A DNA stretch of 64,000 nt from Bacteroidota bacterium (lineage in GTDB: Bacteria; Bacteroidota; Bacteroidia; B-17B0; Aurantibacillaceae). Below the pieces are notes generated by a model, which searched no databases, had not been told where the DNA came from, and saw only the letters and a program-made list of their open reading frames with translations. The translations under genes and the position numbers were made by a program. Where the stretch lies: contig JAAFIQ010000009.1 of assembly GCA_013298715.1 (NCBI GenBank), positions 1 through 64,000 of the forward strand, written 5' to 3'. Of this stretch, positions 18,601-26,782 are shown in pieces; positions within the stretch are counted from its first letter, which is position 1, and each line of letters opens with the position of its first letter.

Positions 18601-18958
18601 GATTTAAACAACATCCTGCAGCATTAAACAAAGGATGAAAACCAGAAGTTAAAACCCAGCCATTTGTGTTGCCGCCTTCAAAATCAATATTAACGCAACC
18701 TGCGGCCTGTATGTAATTGTTGTTTTGTGAATTGGGCTTAAAAGCAACAGAACTGTTAGCTTTTGGATGATTGTGCAGTTTTTTGTGAGCGTTTACAAAC
18801 TCTAATTTATCTGCTGCACTCAGTTGTTGTTTATCGGCCAATGCTGACCAATAGGAATAATTAAACGGTACTTGAGAATTCGTTGAAACGGAATGCTGTG
18901 CCACAACTATTTGAGCGCCTAGGCCAAACAGTGCAAAAGTTAATACATGTGTTTTCAT
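15620..18958 (-). CDS. Giant PKD-repeat adhesin with T9SS type B C-terminus
   Basis: The protein has 1112 residues. A signal peptide ends near residue 20 (IVVAQ). An N-terminal lectin-like or jelly-roll region (about 85-280) is followed by a long series of PKD-type domains of about 80 residues, each with an SYTWNFGN-like core and Cys at domain joints. The C-terminal 85 residues (IYIPNAFTPNGDGVNDDF, YDRWGHKIF) are the gliding-motility-associated type B sorting domain used by T9SS cargo such as SprB. It is a likely cell-surface or secreted adhesin. It stands alone on the minus strand, divergent from a similar gene at 19214. Confidence 0.88.
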   Translation of the reverse strand: MKTHVLTFALFGLGAQIVVAQHSVSTNSQVPFNYSYWSALADKQQLSAADKLEFVNAHKKLHNHPKANSSVAFKPNSQNNNYIQAAGCVNIDFEGGNTNGWVLTSGFHPLFNAAGCCLNPGGQQLVVGGGVDAAGGFNRVAPGGNFSLLLGDNQNGGEADRIEQTFMVNANNANFTYRYAVVFQDPGHVATQQPAFQIEMLDSNNVQIPCTFYNVAAGGNIPGFLSSTTQNGVIYKPWTNVAVDLTNYIGQNVTIRFTTFDCSLGGHFGYAYIDGICAAFVKGTSDTVCVGDVKNFCAPNGFANYVWNGPNVSNQVGQCINASSVGIYTCQTTLVTGCAGPDFTYTLSNFPLPTVAFNYQNVTPCNPMLSFVNASSISVGSIQSYTWNFGNSTSNLFQPINNFTNAGNYNVSLNALSDKGCLGNAVQTVTIFPLPTLNFNVNNVCLNTLSTFTNSSSIGVGSISSYTWNFGNSSTSSLVQPTVVYSNPSIYTVQLSVTSDVGCVTAITKTLQIFPLPQIAITTTNVCLGNASNFANNSSILGGNISNYFWDFNMDAIVDANSLNPSYNYTASGNYIVNVQAVSNNNCLSTQTLLAQVYNNPVPSFSFTNKCFGNAINFVNTSTIALNNSINSYMWNFGNNQISNLAQPNQQYTQAGNYVVTLVATSNNNCSSSTSQIVSVHALPNTNFSSNTACLNQSTQFNNTTLISNGSIVKWRWDFENDGIWDDTLTVNPVKMYANHGNYNCRLQAVSNYNCINTKINPVVVRANPVAKFSVKSVCLGDVTTFSNQTTSVDGGIASYSWDFNGDNITDNIFPNPSYTYAANGTYLVKLEVQTVYGCTNIYSRSLNVNPKPQPAFAAPNPNGCPMHCVKFTNSSMIATGNIVTQQWNFGDGSLPNYELNPTHCYDKGNYSITLKLVSDSGCISTIVKNNYVNVFPKPNAGFVTSPAEVDENEPNVTVSSTASGAGSTNYFINDGGTYLSQSFNHTFSNTATTPVIFQVVKNEFGCADTTSQVIKFKPSFVIYIPNAFTPNGDGVNDDFFAKGVGISKFTIQIYDRWGHKIFVGNSLDETWDGTMKNSIEPIKQDVYVWKAQVVDVFNKYHDLTGHVSLIK

Positions 18959-19213
18959 GACCGTAAATTTTTAGAGGGTTAAATGTTGTTTTCATTATTT
19001 TATTTTGTTTGTTATTACTATTTAGTTTTACTCGAGTTTTGTATTTAAGTTGTGAAAGGTTACAGCCATTTAGCTTATTTCCAATTTTAGATTTACTAAA
19101 TCCACCCAAATAACGACCAATTCGATGAATTTATAGTTCGATATTAAAAAATTCCTTATTTTTACTTTTAGAGAAACTAACAGGTTATTAACAATTTCCA
19201 ACCTTACCCCTTT

Positions 19214-22200
19214 ATGAAACTAAAATATCTATTTCTATTTTTTTTTATTACAACTTTTAAACTAAGCGCTACCCGATGGTATGTTGATGAAGGCTCAAAC
19301 GCTGGCGATTACTACACGCCACTTTCAATTCCAGGCAATAACGCTAATGCTGGTACACCTAATTCGCCTTTTGCTACTGTAAATTTTGCCATAGGAGTTG
19401 CAGCGCCCTTTGATACTATTTGTGTTGATGCTGGTGTTTTTACCGAATTCGTACTAGTAACTAAAAACATTTTTATTTTTGGTGCAGGAAAAAACACAAC
19501 TTTTTTTGATGGTCTGAATAAAAGTGCTGGTGGAGGAATTGGTTTTAGAGTTTTTCCAAACACACGTATTGATATTAGAAGCCTCGCCATACAAAATTAT
19601 AACAGCGGTTTACAAATGGTATCTTCTGGTCCCTCAGATACCCTAAGGTGTTTTTTTGATAGTTTGAACGTAAACAATAATTTTGGTAATGGGTTCAATT
19701 ACCAAGGGCAATGTAAAATCAGACAGTTCAGAATTAGAAATTCTGATTTAACATTAAACAATGGTACAGCCATATCTAGAGCAGTTTTTGTAATAGGACC
19801 ATCTAATGATTCGTGTTTTATTTCAAACACGCTTGTAACTGGTAACTCTTTTGTTGGTATAGATTTTAATACACCTAGTCCCGCTAGTGCAAGTAGCAGG
19901 TACGCAAGTATACAAACTTGCACCTTTGTTGGTGGAACCGCTCCTGGCTTAGCACTTGTTGGTTTTAAAGGTGCACTTATTAAAGATAATATTTTAAGAG
20001 ACAATCAATTTTGCTCAATTGAAATAAAAACCTGTGAAGGCAATGGTTTGACAAGTGGGCCGGGTAGTTTCGTAATTAGAACAAATAGTATTTCCCTAAC
20101 AGCACCATCCATTCAACGAAGAGATATTGCGGCAATTGCTATCATGAATAGGGATGCAAACATTGCAGGTTCTAATGGAACACTTACTACTAAAGGAATT
20201 GTTCTAATAGAAAATGAAATTTCAGGGTTTCAAGTATTAAACACAAATGTTACTAATCCTCCATTTACTGCACAGGATGTTACGAATTGGTCAGCAGCGC
20301 CTTATAACGGTGAAGTGCCAGATACTCTATTTGATGCGTTTGGGATTGTATTAGAAGGTACAGGACATATTGCTACACGTAATAAATTTATTAATTGTGA
20401 AATTGGGATACAAGCACAACAACTGCCTGCGTTTAGTGGCACCTTTGCGCCCATTTCAGATTATTTTGATGCAAACCGTGTTTTTCCAGGCACCACAGCA
20501 AGTTTAACTTTACAACAAAATGGCTATTATAATTGCAAAAGAAATATTCGTGCGGTCAATCTTTCCACTTCAATTGATGCTTCTAATTCTTTTCAAACTG
20601 TTAATACATTTACACTTATCTCGAACAAAGTTCTAACGCTTCCAGGCGCGCCAATTGCTCCCTTCCCAGCAATCAATCCGCATTTTAATGCTCTTAATGC
20701 GTCAAAACCAACAGGTTTAATTGACTTTAGTCCTTGGGTTAAAAACAACACAGATGCCCCGGCAATTGGTTATCAAGGTGATATAAGTTATTTAATAGTT
20801 GATGAACGCTCACCAAAAGCTAATTTAATTGATTATGTGCAGGAAGGACATGATACAGTAAGTGGTGGGCCAATTTTAACAGTAGAAATTTCACCTGGGT
20901 TTTATAATGAAAGAAATAAGCTGAATAAAACTGTACATTATATTGGCGTCTCAAGTCCAACAATAAACGTTTTAGACATGCAAGGCTTAAGTGATACGCT
21001 ATATGTTGATGGTGGCTTTGAGATTCGAGATTCACTCATCTGCAATCTTGGTGTAATTAAAACAACAACACTTAATACCATTTTACTTAAATCTAATTGC
21101 AAAAGTGATTTAGGAACTATAAACTCATTTGTACACGGACCTATTAGAGCAGAAAACTTGTCAACTGGTAATTTTACTTTAAATCTTCCAACTGGCTATG
21201 CAACCATTGGTAACAGACATATTAAACTAACACTTAATCAAACAAACTCTAGCTTAACTACTTATCAAGCACAGTATTTAAGTACCGGTGCGCCAACAAT
21301 TACTATCAATTCTCCAATTACCTCAACGTGGAATCCTCAATCTTATTGGTTTATAGATGATGGGGGAGCGGCAAATTTTACCAATCCAGAAATCACTTTA
21401 AACTATGGAACAAATGACTATCCAACGGCCACGGCGCATACTGTGGCGAAACGTGTTACATCTCCAAGCATTGCTTGGGAATACATAAAAGATTTAACAC
21501 CAACATTTGTTGCCACTACTGGCACGGTTAATAGTTCAATTTCGCAAAATGCAAAGTTTACAAACATGGGCGCTTTTGCAATTGCTCCAATAGAAGTTTG
21601 TACTAAACCAAGTTTTACAATGTCAACAAGTGTTTGTTTGGGTAGCAGCATCAATCCCATAAATACTACAACTGCAGCGCCTACAACTACCATTACAAAT
21701 TATACTTGGAATTTTGGAAATGGTTCGCCTCAAATTGTTCAAACAGGAAGTTTTACAGCACCTTTCCCAGTAAATAACCCAACACTTGCACCCTACTCCT
21801 ACTCTGCAGCTGGCACATATACATTAAAACTTTATGCTACAAACGATTTTGGTTGCAGAGACTCTTCTGCAATTACTGTAACCGTAAATCCATTGCCAAC
21901 AGGCACAGTAAGCCCAACAGGAACTTTAAGCATTTGTCTAGGTAGTTCAATTACAATTAATGCAAATACTAGTTCTAGTTTTACTTGGAACGCAATTCCT
22001 AGCTTAACATCAACGTCAAGCTCCACACTGTTAGTAAATGTTCCTGGTAAATATTTTTTCAATATGGTGGATGCTAATGGTTGTTCGGGAACCAGTGATA
22101 CTTTGCGTGTTAATTTAATCAACTGCACCAGCTATTTAGGAATTAGCAAAGCTTCAGTGTTTGTTGAACGCAACGGCACAAATTATAACGTGAGGTACAG

Positions 22201-22882
22201 AATAAAAGCAATTAATTATGGTAGCACAACAATAACAGATGTGTCATTAATAGAAAACTTAACTGCCACCTTCCCAAGCCCAGCCACATTTACAATTCAA
22301 AATTTAGTTGCATTATATGGCAACCTTACTGCAAATCCTTTGTTTAATGGCGTTTCAAACACTTCTTTAGTTGTAACTCCAAGTAATACAATAAATCCTA
22401 ACGATAGTGCAATTTTTCAATTAGACTTAATTGTAAATCCAGGTTCACAAACTAAATTTATGAATAGCGTAACAGGCACTGCCACCTACACTGGTGGAAC
22501 ATTAACGGATGTATCTACTAATGGCAATAACCCAGACGTAAACGGAAATGGGATTCCTGATGAAAGTGTAACAACAGATATAGAACTCTTTAGCGAATTA
22601 GTTATCCCAGATGGATTTTCACCAAACGCTGACAACACAAATGATTTATTTGAAATTAGAGGTATAGAAGCTTACCCAGATAATGAATTACAAATTTTTA
22701 ATCGTTGGGGTAACTTAGTTTATTCTAAAAAAGCTTACAGCAGTTTAGACTATTGGAATGGCGCACCAAACAGCGGGATTAATTTCCCTGGAAACAAAGT
22801 TCCATTAGGAACGTATTACTATATTTTGAAATTAAATGCGTCAGATAAACCTAAAACCGGTTACCTCACTATAAAATATTAA
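19214..22882 (+). CDS. T9SS type B surface protein with beta-helix region
   Basis: The protein has 1222 residues. After a signal peptide comes a DUF1565/pectin-lyase-like right-handed beta-helix region, starting with the GTPNSPFATVNFAIGVAA motif. Near 800-900 there is a PKD-type domain (NYTWNFGNG). Next follow an Ig-like segment and a DUF11-like beta domain (RYRIKAINYGSTTITDV). The type B sorting domain closes the protein (VIPDGFSPNADNTNDLF, IFNRWGNLVY). PorP/SprF and an OmpA-type protein follow at 5- and 10-bp spacing. This is the standard arrangement for type B cargo and its dedicated outer-membrane partner. Confidence 0.88.
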   Translation: MKLKYLFLFFFITTFKLSATRWYVDEGSNAGDYYTPLSIPGNNANAGTPNSPFATVNFAIGVAAPFDTICVDAGVFTEFVLVTKNIFIFGAGKNTTFFDGLNKSAGGGIGFRVFPNTRIDIRSLAIQNYNSGLQMVSSGPSDTLRCFFDSLNVNNNFGNGFNYQGQCKIRQFRIRNSDLTLNNGTAISRAVFVIGPSNDSCFISNTLVTGNSFVGIDFNTPSPASASSRYASIQTCTFVGGTAPGLALVGFKGALIKDNILRDNQFCSIEIKTCEGNGLTSGPGSFVIRTNSISLTAPSIQRRDIAAIAIMNRDANIAGSNGTLTTKGIVLIENEISGFQVLNTNVTNPPFTAQDVTNWSAAPYNGEVPDTLFDAFGIVLEGTGHIATRNKFINCEIGIQAQQLPAFSGTFAPISDYFDANRVFPGTTASLTLQQNGYYNCKRNIRAVNLSTSIDASNSFQTVNTFTLISNKVLTLPGAPIAPFPAINPHFNALNASKPTGLIDFSPWVKNNTDAPAIGYQGDISYLIVDERSPKANLIDYVQEGHDTVSGGPILTVEISPGFYNERNKLNKTVHYIGVSSPTINVLDMQGLSDTLYVDGGFEIRDSLICNLGVIKTTTLNTILLKSNCKSDLGTINSFVHGPIRAENLSTGNFTLNLPTGYATIGNRHIKLTLNQTNSSLTTYQAQYLSTGAPTITINSPITSTWNPQSYWFIDDGGAANFTNPEITLNYGTNDYPTATAHTVAKRVTSPSIAWEYIKDLTPTFVATTGTVNSSISQNAKFTNMGAFAIAPIEVCTKPSFTMSTSVCLGSSINPINTTTAAPTTTITNYTWNFGNGSPQIVQTGSFTAPFPVNNPTLAPYSYSAAGTYTLKLYATNDFGCRDSSAITVTVNPLPTGTVSPTGTLSICLGSSITINANTSSSFTWNAIPSLTSTSSSTLLVNVPGKYFFNMVDANGCSGTSDTLRVNLINCTSYLGISKASVFVERNGTNYNVRYRIKAINYGSTTITDVSLIENLTATFPSPATFTIQNLVALYGNLTANPLFNGVSNTSLVVTPSNTINPNDSAIFQLDLIVNPGSQTKFMNSVTGTATYTGGTLTDVSTNGNNPDVNGNGIPDESVTTDIELFSELVIPDGFSPNADNTNDLFEIRGIEAYPDNELQIFNRWGNLVYSKKAYSSLDYWNGAPNSGINFPGNKVPLGTYYYILKLNASDKPKTGYLTIKY

Positions 22883-22887
22883 TAGCC

Positions 22888-23799
22888 ATGAAAAAAATAA
22901 TTTTACTTCTATTCGTAACTGTTTGCTTTTTAAGTAAAGCACAATTCGATCCACATTTTACACAGTACATGTATAACGAAAGTTTTATAAACCCAGCTTA
23001 CGCAGGAAGCCACGATGCCTTGAGCCTTACTGCGCTTGGCCGAAAACAATGGGTTGGATTTAATGGTGCCCCAACAAATGTTACATTTAGTGGTCATGCT
23101 CCAGTAGCAAATGATAAGCTAGGTATAGGCCTAAATTTTATGAATGAAAGCATTGGCGTAATGAAACGAAATTATATTTTAGTAAACTGTGCTTATCGCT
23201 TAAAACTTAAAACTGGTAAATTTTGTTTTGGTATTCAAGGTGGTGTTAATGGTTTTAGCGAAAATCTTACAAACGTAAACACTATTCAAACAAACGACAA
23301 TCAATTTTTGCAAAATACAACTTTGGCCTTTGCGCCTAACGTTGGAGCAGGAATGTATTATTATACTAAAAATTGGTATGTAGGATTTTCAACACCTCGC
23401 ATGTTAATTAACACTACAGCTGGCACAAGTGTTTCCACGGCATTTATCGCACCAAGCTTAAGTTACTATTTAACAGGAGGCTATGTTTTTACTTTGAATA
23501 ATGATTATAAACTTAAAACAAGCGCCATGTTAAAACTAGCAGCTGGTGCGCCAATTCAGCCAGAAGTAAATGCACACGTAATAATGAAAGATGTTTTTTG
23601 GATTGGTGCTACATATAGATTAAACGATGCAGTTGCTGCCATAATCGGTTATCAAGCCACACCACAATTTAGAATTGGTTATTCTTACGATTACACGTTA
23701 AGTAAACTACAGCAATTTAATACTGGCAGCCATGAAATAATGCTTAATTACATTTTTAAATACAAAAATAAAAACTTTAGTAGCCCACGTTTTTTCTAA
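22888..23799 (+). CDS. PorP/SprF-family T9SS outer-membrane protein
   Basis: The protein has 303 residues. A signal peptide (to about residue 18) is followed by the family start motif FDPHFTQYMYNESFINPAYAG, then beta strands typical of a membrane barrel, ending in an aromatic residue. In Flavobacterium johnsoniae, SprF is needed to secrete the type B protein SprB. Related genes usually lie next to type B cargo genes. The spacing of 5 bp after the cargo gene and 10 bp before the OmpA-type gene fits one operon for assembly of that surface protein. Confidence 0.93.
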   Translation: MKKIILLLFVTVCFLSKAQFDPHFTQYMYNESFINPAYAGSHDALSLTALGRKQWVGFNGAPTNVTFSGHAPVANDKLGIGLNFMNESIGVMKRNYILVNCAYRLKLKTGKFCFGIQGGVNGFSENLTNVNTIQTNDNQFLQNTTLAFAPNVGAGMYYYTKNWYVGFSTPRMLINTTAGTSVSTAFIAPSLSYYLTGGYVFTLNNDYKLKTSAMLKLAAGAPIQPEVNAHVIMKDVFWIGATYRLNDAVAAIIGYQATPQFRIGYSYDYTLSKLQQFNTGSHEIMLNYIFKYKNKNFSSPRFF

Positions 23800-23809
23800 A
23801 AAATAATTT

Positions 23810-26035
23810 ATGAAGTCAGTCATTCAAACAAAACTTTTAATCCTTCTTTTATTAATAAACACGCTTGCTTACTCGCAAAGTACTGATAAGCGTTTGCTAA
23901 GCGCAGATAAACTATTTATCAAAATGGCTTACGCCGAAGCTGTGGAAAAATACGAAGCTTTCTTGAAAAAAAATCCTAAAGATTTTTACGCTTCACGTCA
24001 GGCTGCACTCTGTTATACAAAAATAAATGAGCATAGCAAGGCTATTGACCATTGGCCAAACGTTGCCGATAATTCGCAAGCGAGCGAAAAAGATAAACTT
24101 GCTTATGCAAAATGTTTATTAGCAAATTATAGGATAGATGAAGCTAAAAAAGTTTTCATCTCATTAAAATCAAGTTCAGATAAAAACATTGCAGCATGGG
24201 GCAAAGCCTTTGAGAATGTAGAACAATTTTATGAAGACTCTGCCCTAACAAAAGTTACAGAGTTAAGCGGAATCAATACGCCTAAGCCAGAATATAGTCC
24301 TTACATGTACAGTAACAAATTAATTTATGTAAACGAACCTAAAAAAAATAGTATAATAAAAATTTTAAGCTCTTGGACAAACGAAAAATTCTACACCATT
24401 TCAGCGGCTGATAGATTGGACAGCTTGTCGCTAAAGAATTCTACAACATTCAACAAGCACATACAAAGTAAAAAAATGAATGGTCCAGTATGTTTCACAC
24501 CAAATGATTCAGTTATTTATTTCTCAAAATCTGCTCCTAAAAAAGAATTAAAAAAAGTAAAAGGACTTACCTACCGTATGCAATTGTTCTACACACGAAT
24601 GAATCAATTTGGAGATGCACATCCTGAAATTATGCCTTTTGCCTATAACTCTATCGATTATGATTGTATGCATCCTACTATTAGTAAAGATGGGGCACAC
24701 CTTTATTTTGCAAGTAATATGAGTGGAGGACAAGGAGGATTTGATATTTGGGTATGCACCTGGGATAAGGGAGCTTGGAGTAAACCCGTAAATTGTGGGC
24801 CAGAGGTAAATACAATTGGAAATGAAGTATTTCCGTTTATAACAAAAGAGAGCATACTTTATTTTGCTAGTGATTACAAACCTGGACTAGGTGGCCTAGA
24901 TGTTTTTACCGCAGACCCAATAAATAAAAATGAAAAATTTAGAGAGGCAGAAAACCTGGGAGCATCCATAAATACCCAGTTTGACGACTTTGGTGTATTT
25001 GTGAAGAATGGAGAGAAAACAGGTTATTTATCCAGTAATAGAAAAAATAATTTTAGAGATGATGACTTGTTTTATTTTGTAAATAATAAACCAAAATGGT
25101 TTGATTCAAAAATTAAAATTATTGATTCTGTAACACAATTACCTATTACTGCAAACTATACCATTTCGCTTCCTAAACCCGATGCTTTTGACAAGGTTGA
25201 TAGTGGAAAGTTTATAAGTATACGTTTAAAACCGGGTAAAGATTTACAGATTAATTTAAGCGCACCAAACTATAAGGATAGATTTATTACTCGTAAAATA
25301 ACCAAAGAAGACACAGTTATAGCATTGAGCTTGCCTTCAAAATCTGAAAAAAGCATAAAAGGAAAAGTAATTGATAAAGAAACAAATTTACCCTTGGCTG
25401 GCGTAAAAGTTGCTATTTACGATGAGTTTGGTAATAATTACTTAAATACAATTACTGATAGTACAGGTGATTATAAAGCAGTAAATCTTCCTCTTGATAA
25501 ACCACTTTTTATAGGTTCTGAAAAAAGACCTGATTATTTCAGCAACACAGAAAAGTTCAGAATAAAACAGGATTCAGATTTGGTGAAAAATATTTACACA
25601 CAAAAAATTGTAATTGGTAAAGCTATTAAAGTAGATAACATCTACTTTGATTTGGGTAAATTTAATGTACGAGCCGATGCAGCTTTAGAATTAGATAAGC
25701 TTGTTCAATTAATGAAAGATAATCCTGATATAATTATTGAGTTGAGTTCACATACTGATTGCAGAGGTTCTGCGTCCGCTAATTTATCCTTAAGTGATAA
25801 ACGTGCTAAAAGCAGTGCAGCATACATTGTAAGCAAAGGAATAGCCAAAAATCGTATTAAAGGAAAAGGTTATGGCGAAGGTAAACTATTGAACGCGTGC
25901 GCTTGCGAAGGAAAAAAACCAAGTACGTGTAGCGAAGATGAACATGCCCAAAACAGAAGAAGCGAATTTAAAGTAACAGGATTTTTACAGGCAAAAACAG
26001 ACTCAAAAAGCAACCAAACAAAAAAAGGAAAGTAA
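23810..26035 (+). CDS. OmpA-family protein with TPR, PD40 propeller and carboxypeptidase-regulatory-like domain
   Basis: The protein has 741 residues. It has a signal peptide, TPR-like helices (about 25-150), a WD40-like PD40 beta-propeller (about 160-430, with DCMHPTISKDGAHLYFAS and GGFDIWVC motifs), a carboxypeptidase-regulatory-like beta sandwich (about 515-590), and an OmpA peptidoglycan-binding domain (about 605-725, with LSSHTDCRGSASANLSLSDKRA). This order resembles PorE-type proteins that anchor T9SS parts to peptidoglycan. Third gene of the cargo-PorP/SprF-OmpA operon. Confidence 0.92.
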   Translation: MKSVIQTKLLILLLLINTLAYSQSTDKRLLSADKLFIKMAYAEAVEKYEAFLKKNPKDFYASRQAALCYTKINEHSKAIDHWPNVADNSQASEKDKLAYAKCLLANYRIDEAKKVFISLKSSSDKNIAAWGKAFENVEQFYEDSALTKVTELSGINTPKPEYSPYMYSNKLIYVNEPKKNSIIKILSSWTNEKFYTISAADRLDSLSLKNSTTFNKHIQSKKMNGPVCFTPNDSVIYFSKSAPKKELKKVKGLTYRMQLFYTRMNQFGDAHPEIMPFAYNSIDYDCMHPTISKDGAHLYFASNMSGGQGGFDIWVCTWDKGAWSKPVNCGPEVNTIGNEVFPFITKESILYFASDYKPGLGGLDVFTADPINKNEKFREAENLGASINTQFDDFGVFVKNGEKTGYLSSNRKNNFRDDDLFYFVNNKPKWFDSKIKIIDSVTQLPITANYTISLPKPDAFDKVDSGKFISIRLKPGKDLQINLSAPNYKDRFITRKITKEDTVIALSLPSKSEKSIKGKVIDKETNLPLAGVKVAIYDEFGNNYLNTITDSTGDYKAVNLPLDKPLFIGSEKRPDYFSNTEKFRIKQDSDLVKNIYTQKIVIGKAIKVDNIYFDLGKFNVRADAALELDKLVQLMKDNPDIIIELSSHTDCRGSASANLSLSDKRAKSSAAYIVSKGIAKNRIKGKGYGEGKLLNACACEGKKPSTCSEDEHAQNRRSEFKVTGFLQAKTDSKSNQTKKGK

Positions 26036-26089
26036 TTCTTAAGAAATATACAGTTCAATAAAAGTGTATAAAAATATGAGCTTCTAAAT

Positions 26090-26119
26090 TTTGCTTTGTA
26101 TGAAACTGTTATATATTTG
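26090..26119 (+). promoter_or_regulatory. Promoter of the PepSY-like gene
   Basis: TTTG (26090-26093), 18 bp, TATATTTG (26112-26119). Transcription would begin about 27 bp before the ATG at 26153. Confidence 0.6.
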
Positions 26120-26152
26120 TTATAATTTTTTTTAAATCTTAAATTTATTGTA

Positions 26153-26572
26153 ATGAAAAACTTAATCTTAGTCTTCTTGGCTTTAATAGTTTCATCTTTA
26201 GCAAAAGCAACAACAGTTCCTGATGCTGTAAAGAGAGCGTTTCAACAAAAATTTCCAACTGCAAAAAAAATAAAGTGGGAAAAAGAAAATACAAATGAAT
26301 TTGAAGCATCATTTATGTTAGATAAAAAAGAAGTTTCAGCAGTTTATAATTCAGAAGGAGGGTTAAAAGAAATTGAAACAGAAATTTCTACTTCAGAATT
26401 ACCTCAAGCTGTAAAAGATGCGTTTAACAATAAGTACTCAAACGTAAAAATTTTAGAAGTCGAAAAAATTGAGATGATTTCAACAAACTCATTACTTTTT
26501 GAAATTGAAGTAAAAATAAATAAGAAAAAAACCGATTTACTATTTGATGAAAAGGGTAATGAAACGAAATAG
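26153..26572 (+). CDS. Periplasmic PepSY-like (DUF2874) protein
   Basis: The protein has 139 residues. A signal peptide (to about residue 19) is followed by two PepSY-like units, each beginning with the VP(D/Q)AVKxAFxxKF/Y motif and continuing with KIKWEKE-type strands. Proteins of this family are small exported proteins of unknown role, often induced in Bacteroidota. It has its own promoter and lies between the OmpA-type gene and the third giant surface protein. It may not belong to either unit. Confidence 0.8.
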   Translation: MKNLILVFLALIVSSLAKATTVPDAVKRAFQQKFPTAKKIKWEKENTNEFEASFMLDKKEVSAVYNSEGGLKEIETEISTSELPQAVKDAFNNKYSNVKILEVEKIEMISTNSLLFEIEVKINKKKTDLLFDEKGNETK

Positions 26573-26782
26573 TAAACTTTTCTTTTAATGTTTTATTCTC
26601 GACTTATCCTTTTCTATTTTCACAAAAAATAATCATCCTAAAACTATCTAAACTAATTAGCTCACAAAAAATGAGTGAACTTACTTTTACAGTTAGTTAA
26701 TAATTTCTCAACCGTTTTAGTTTCATGTAACTTTAACATTTTCTTAAAAAACACAATTACGATTTTCAATCACAAAACGAAT

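Noticed and set aside
26675-26782. N-terminal extension of the giant Gly-rich protein
   Set aside because: A proper signal peptide starts at the internal ATG 26783. The upstream part looks non-coding.
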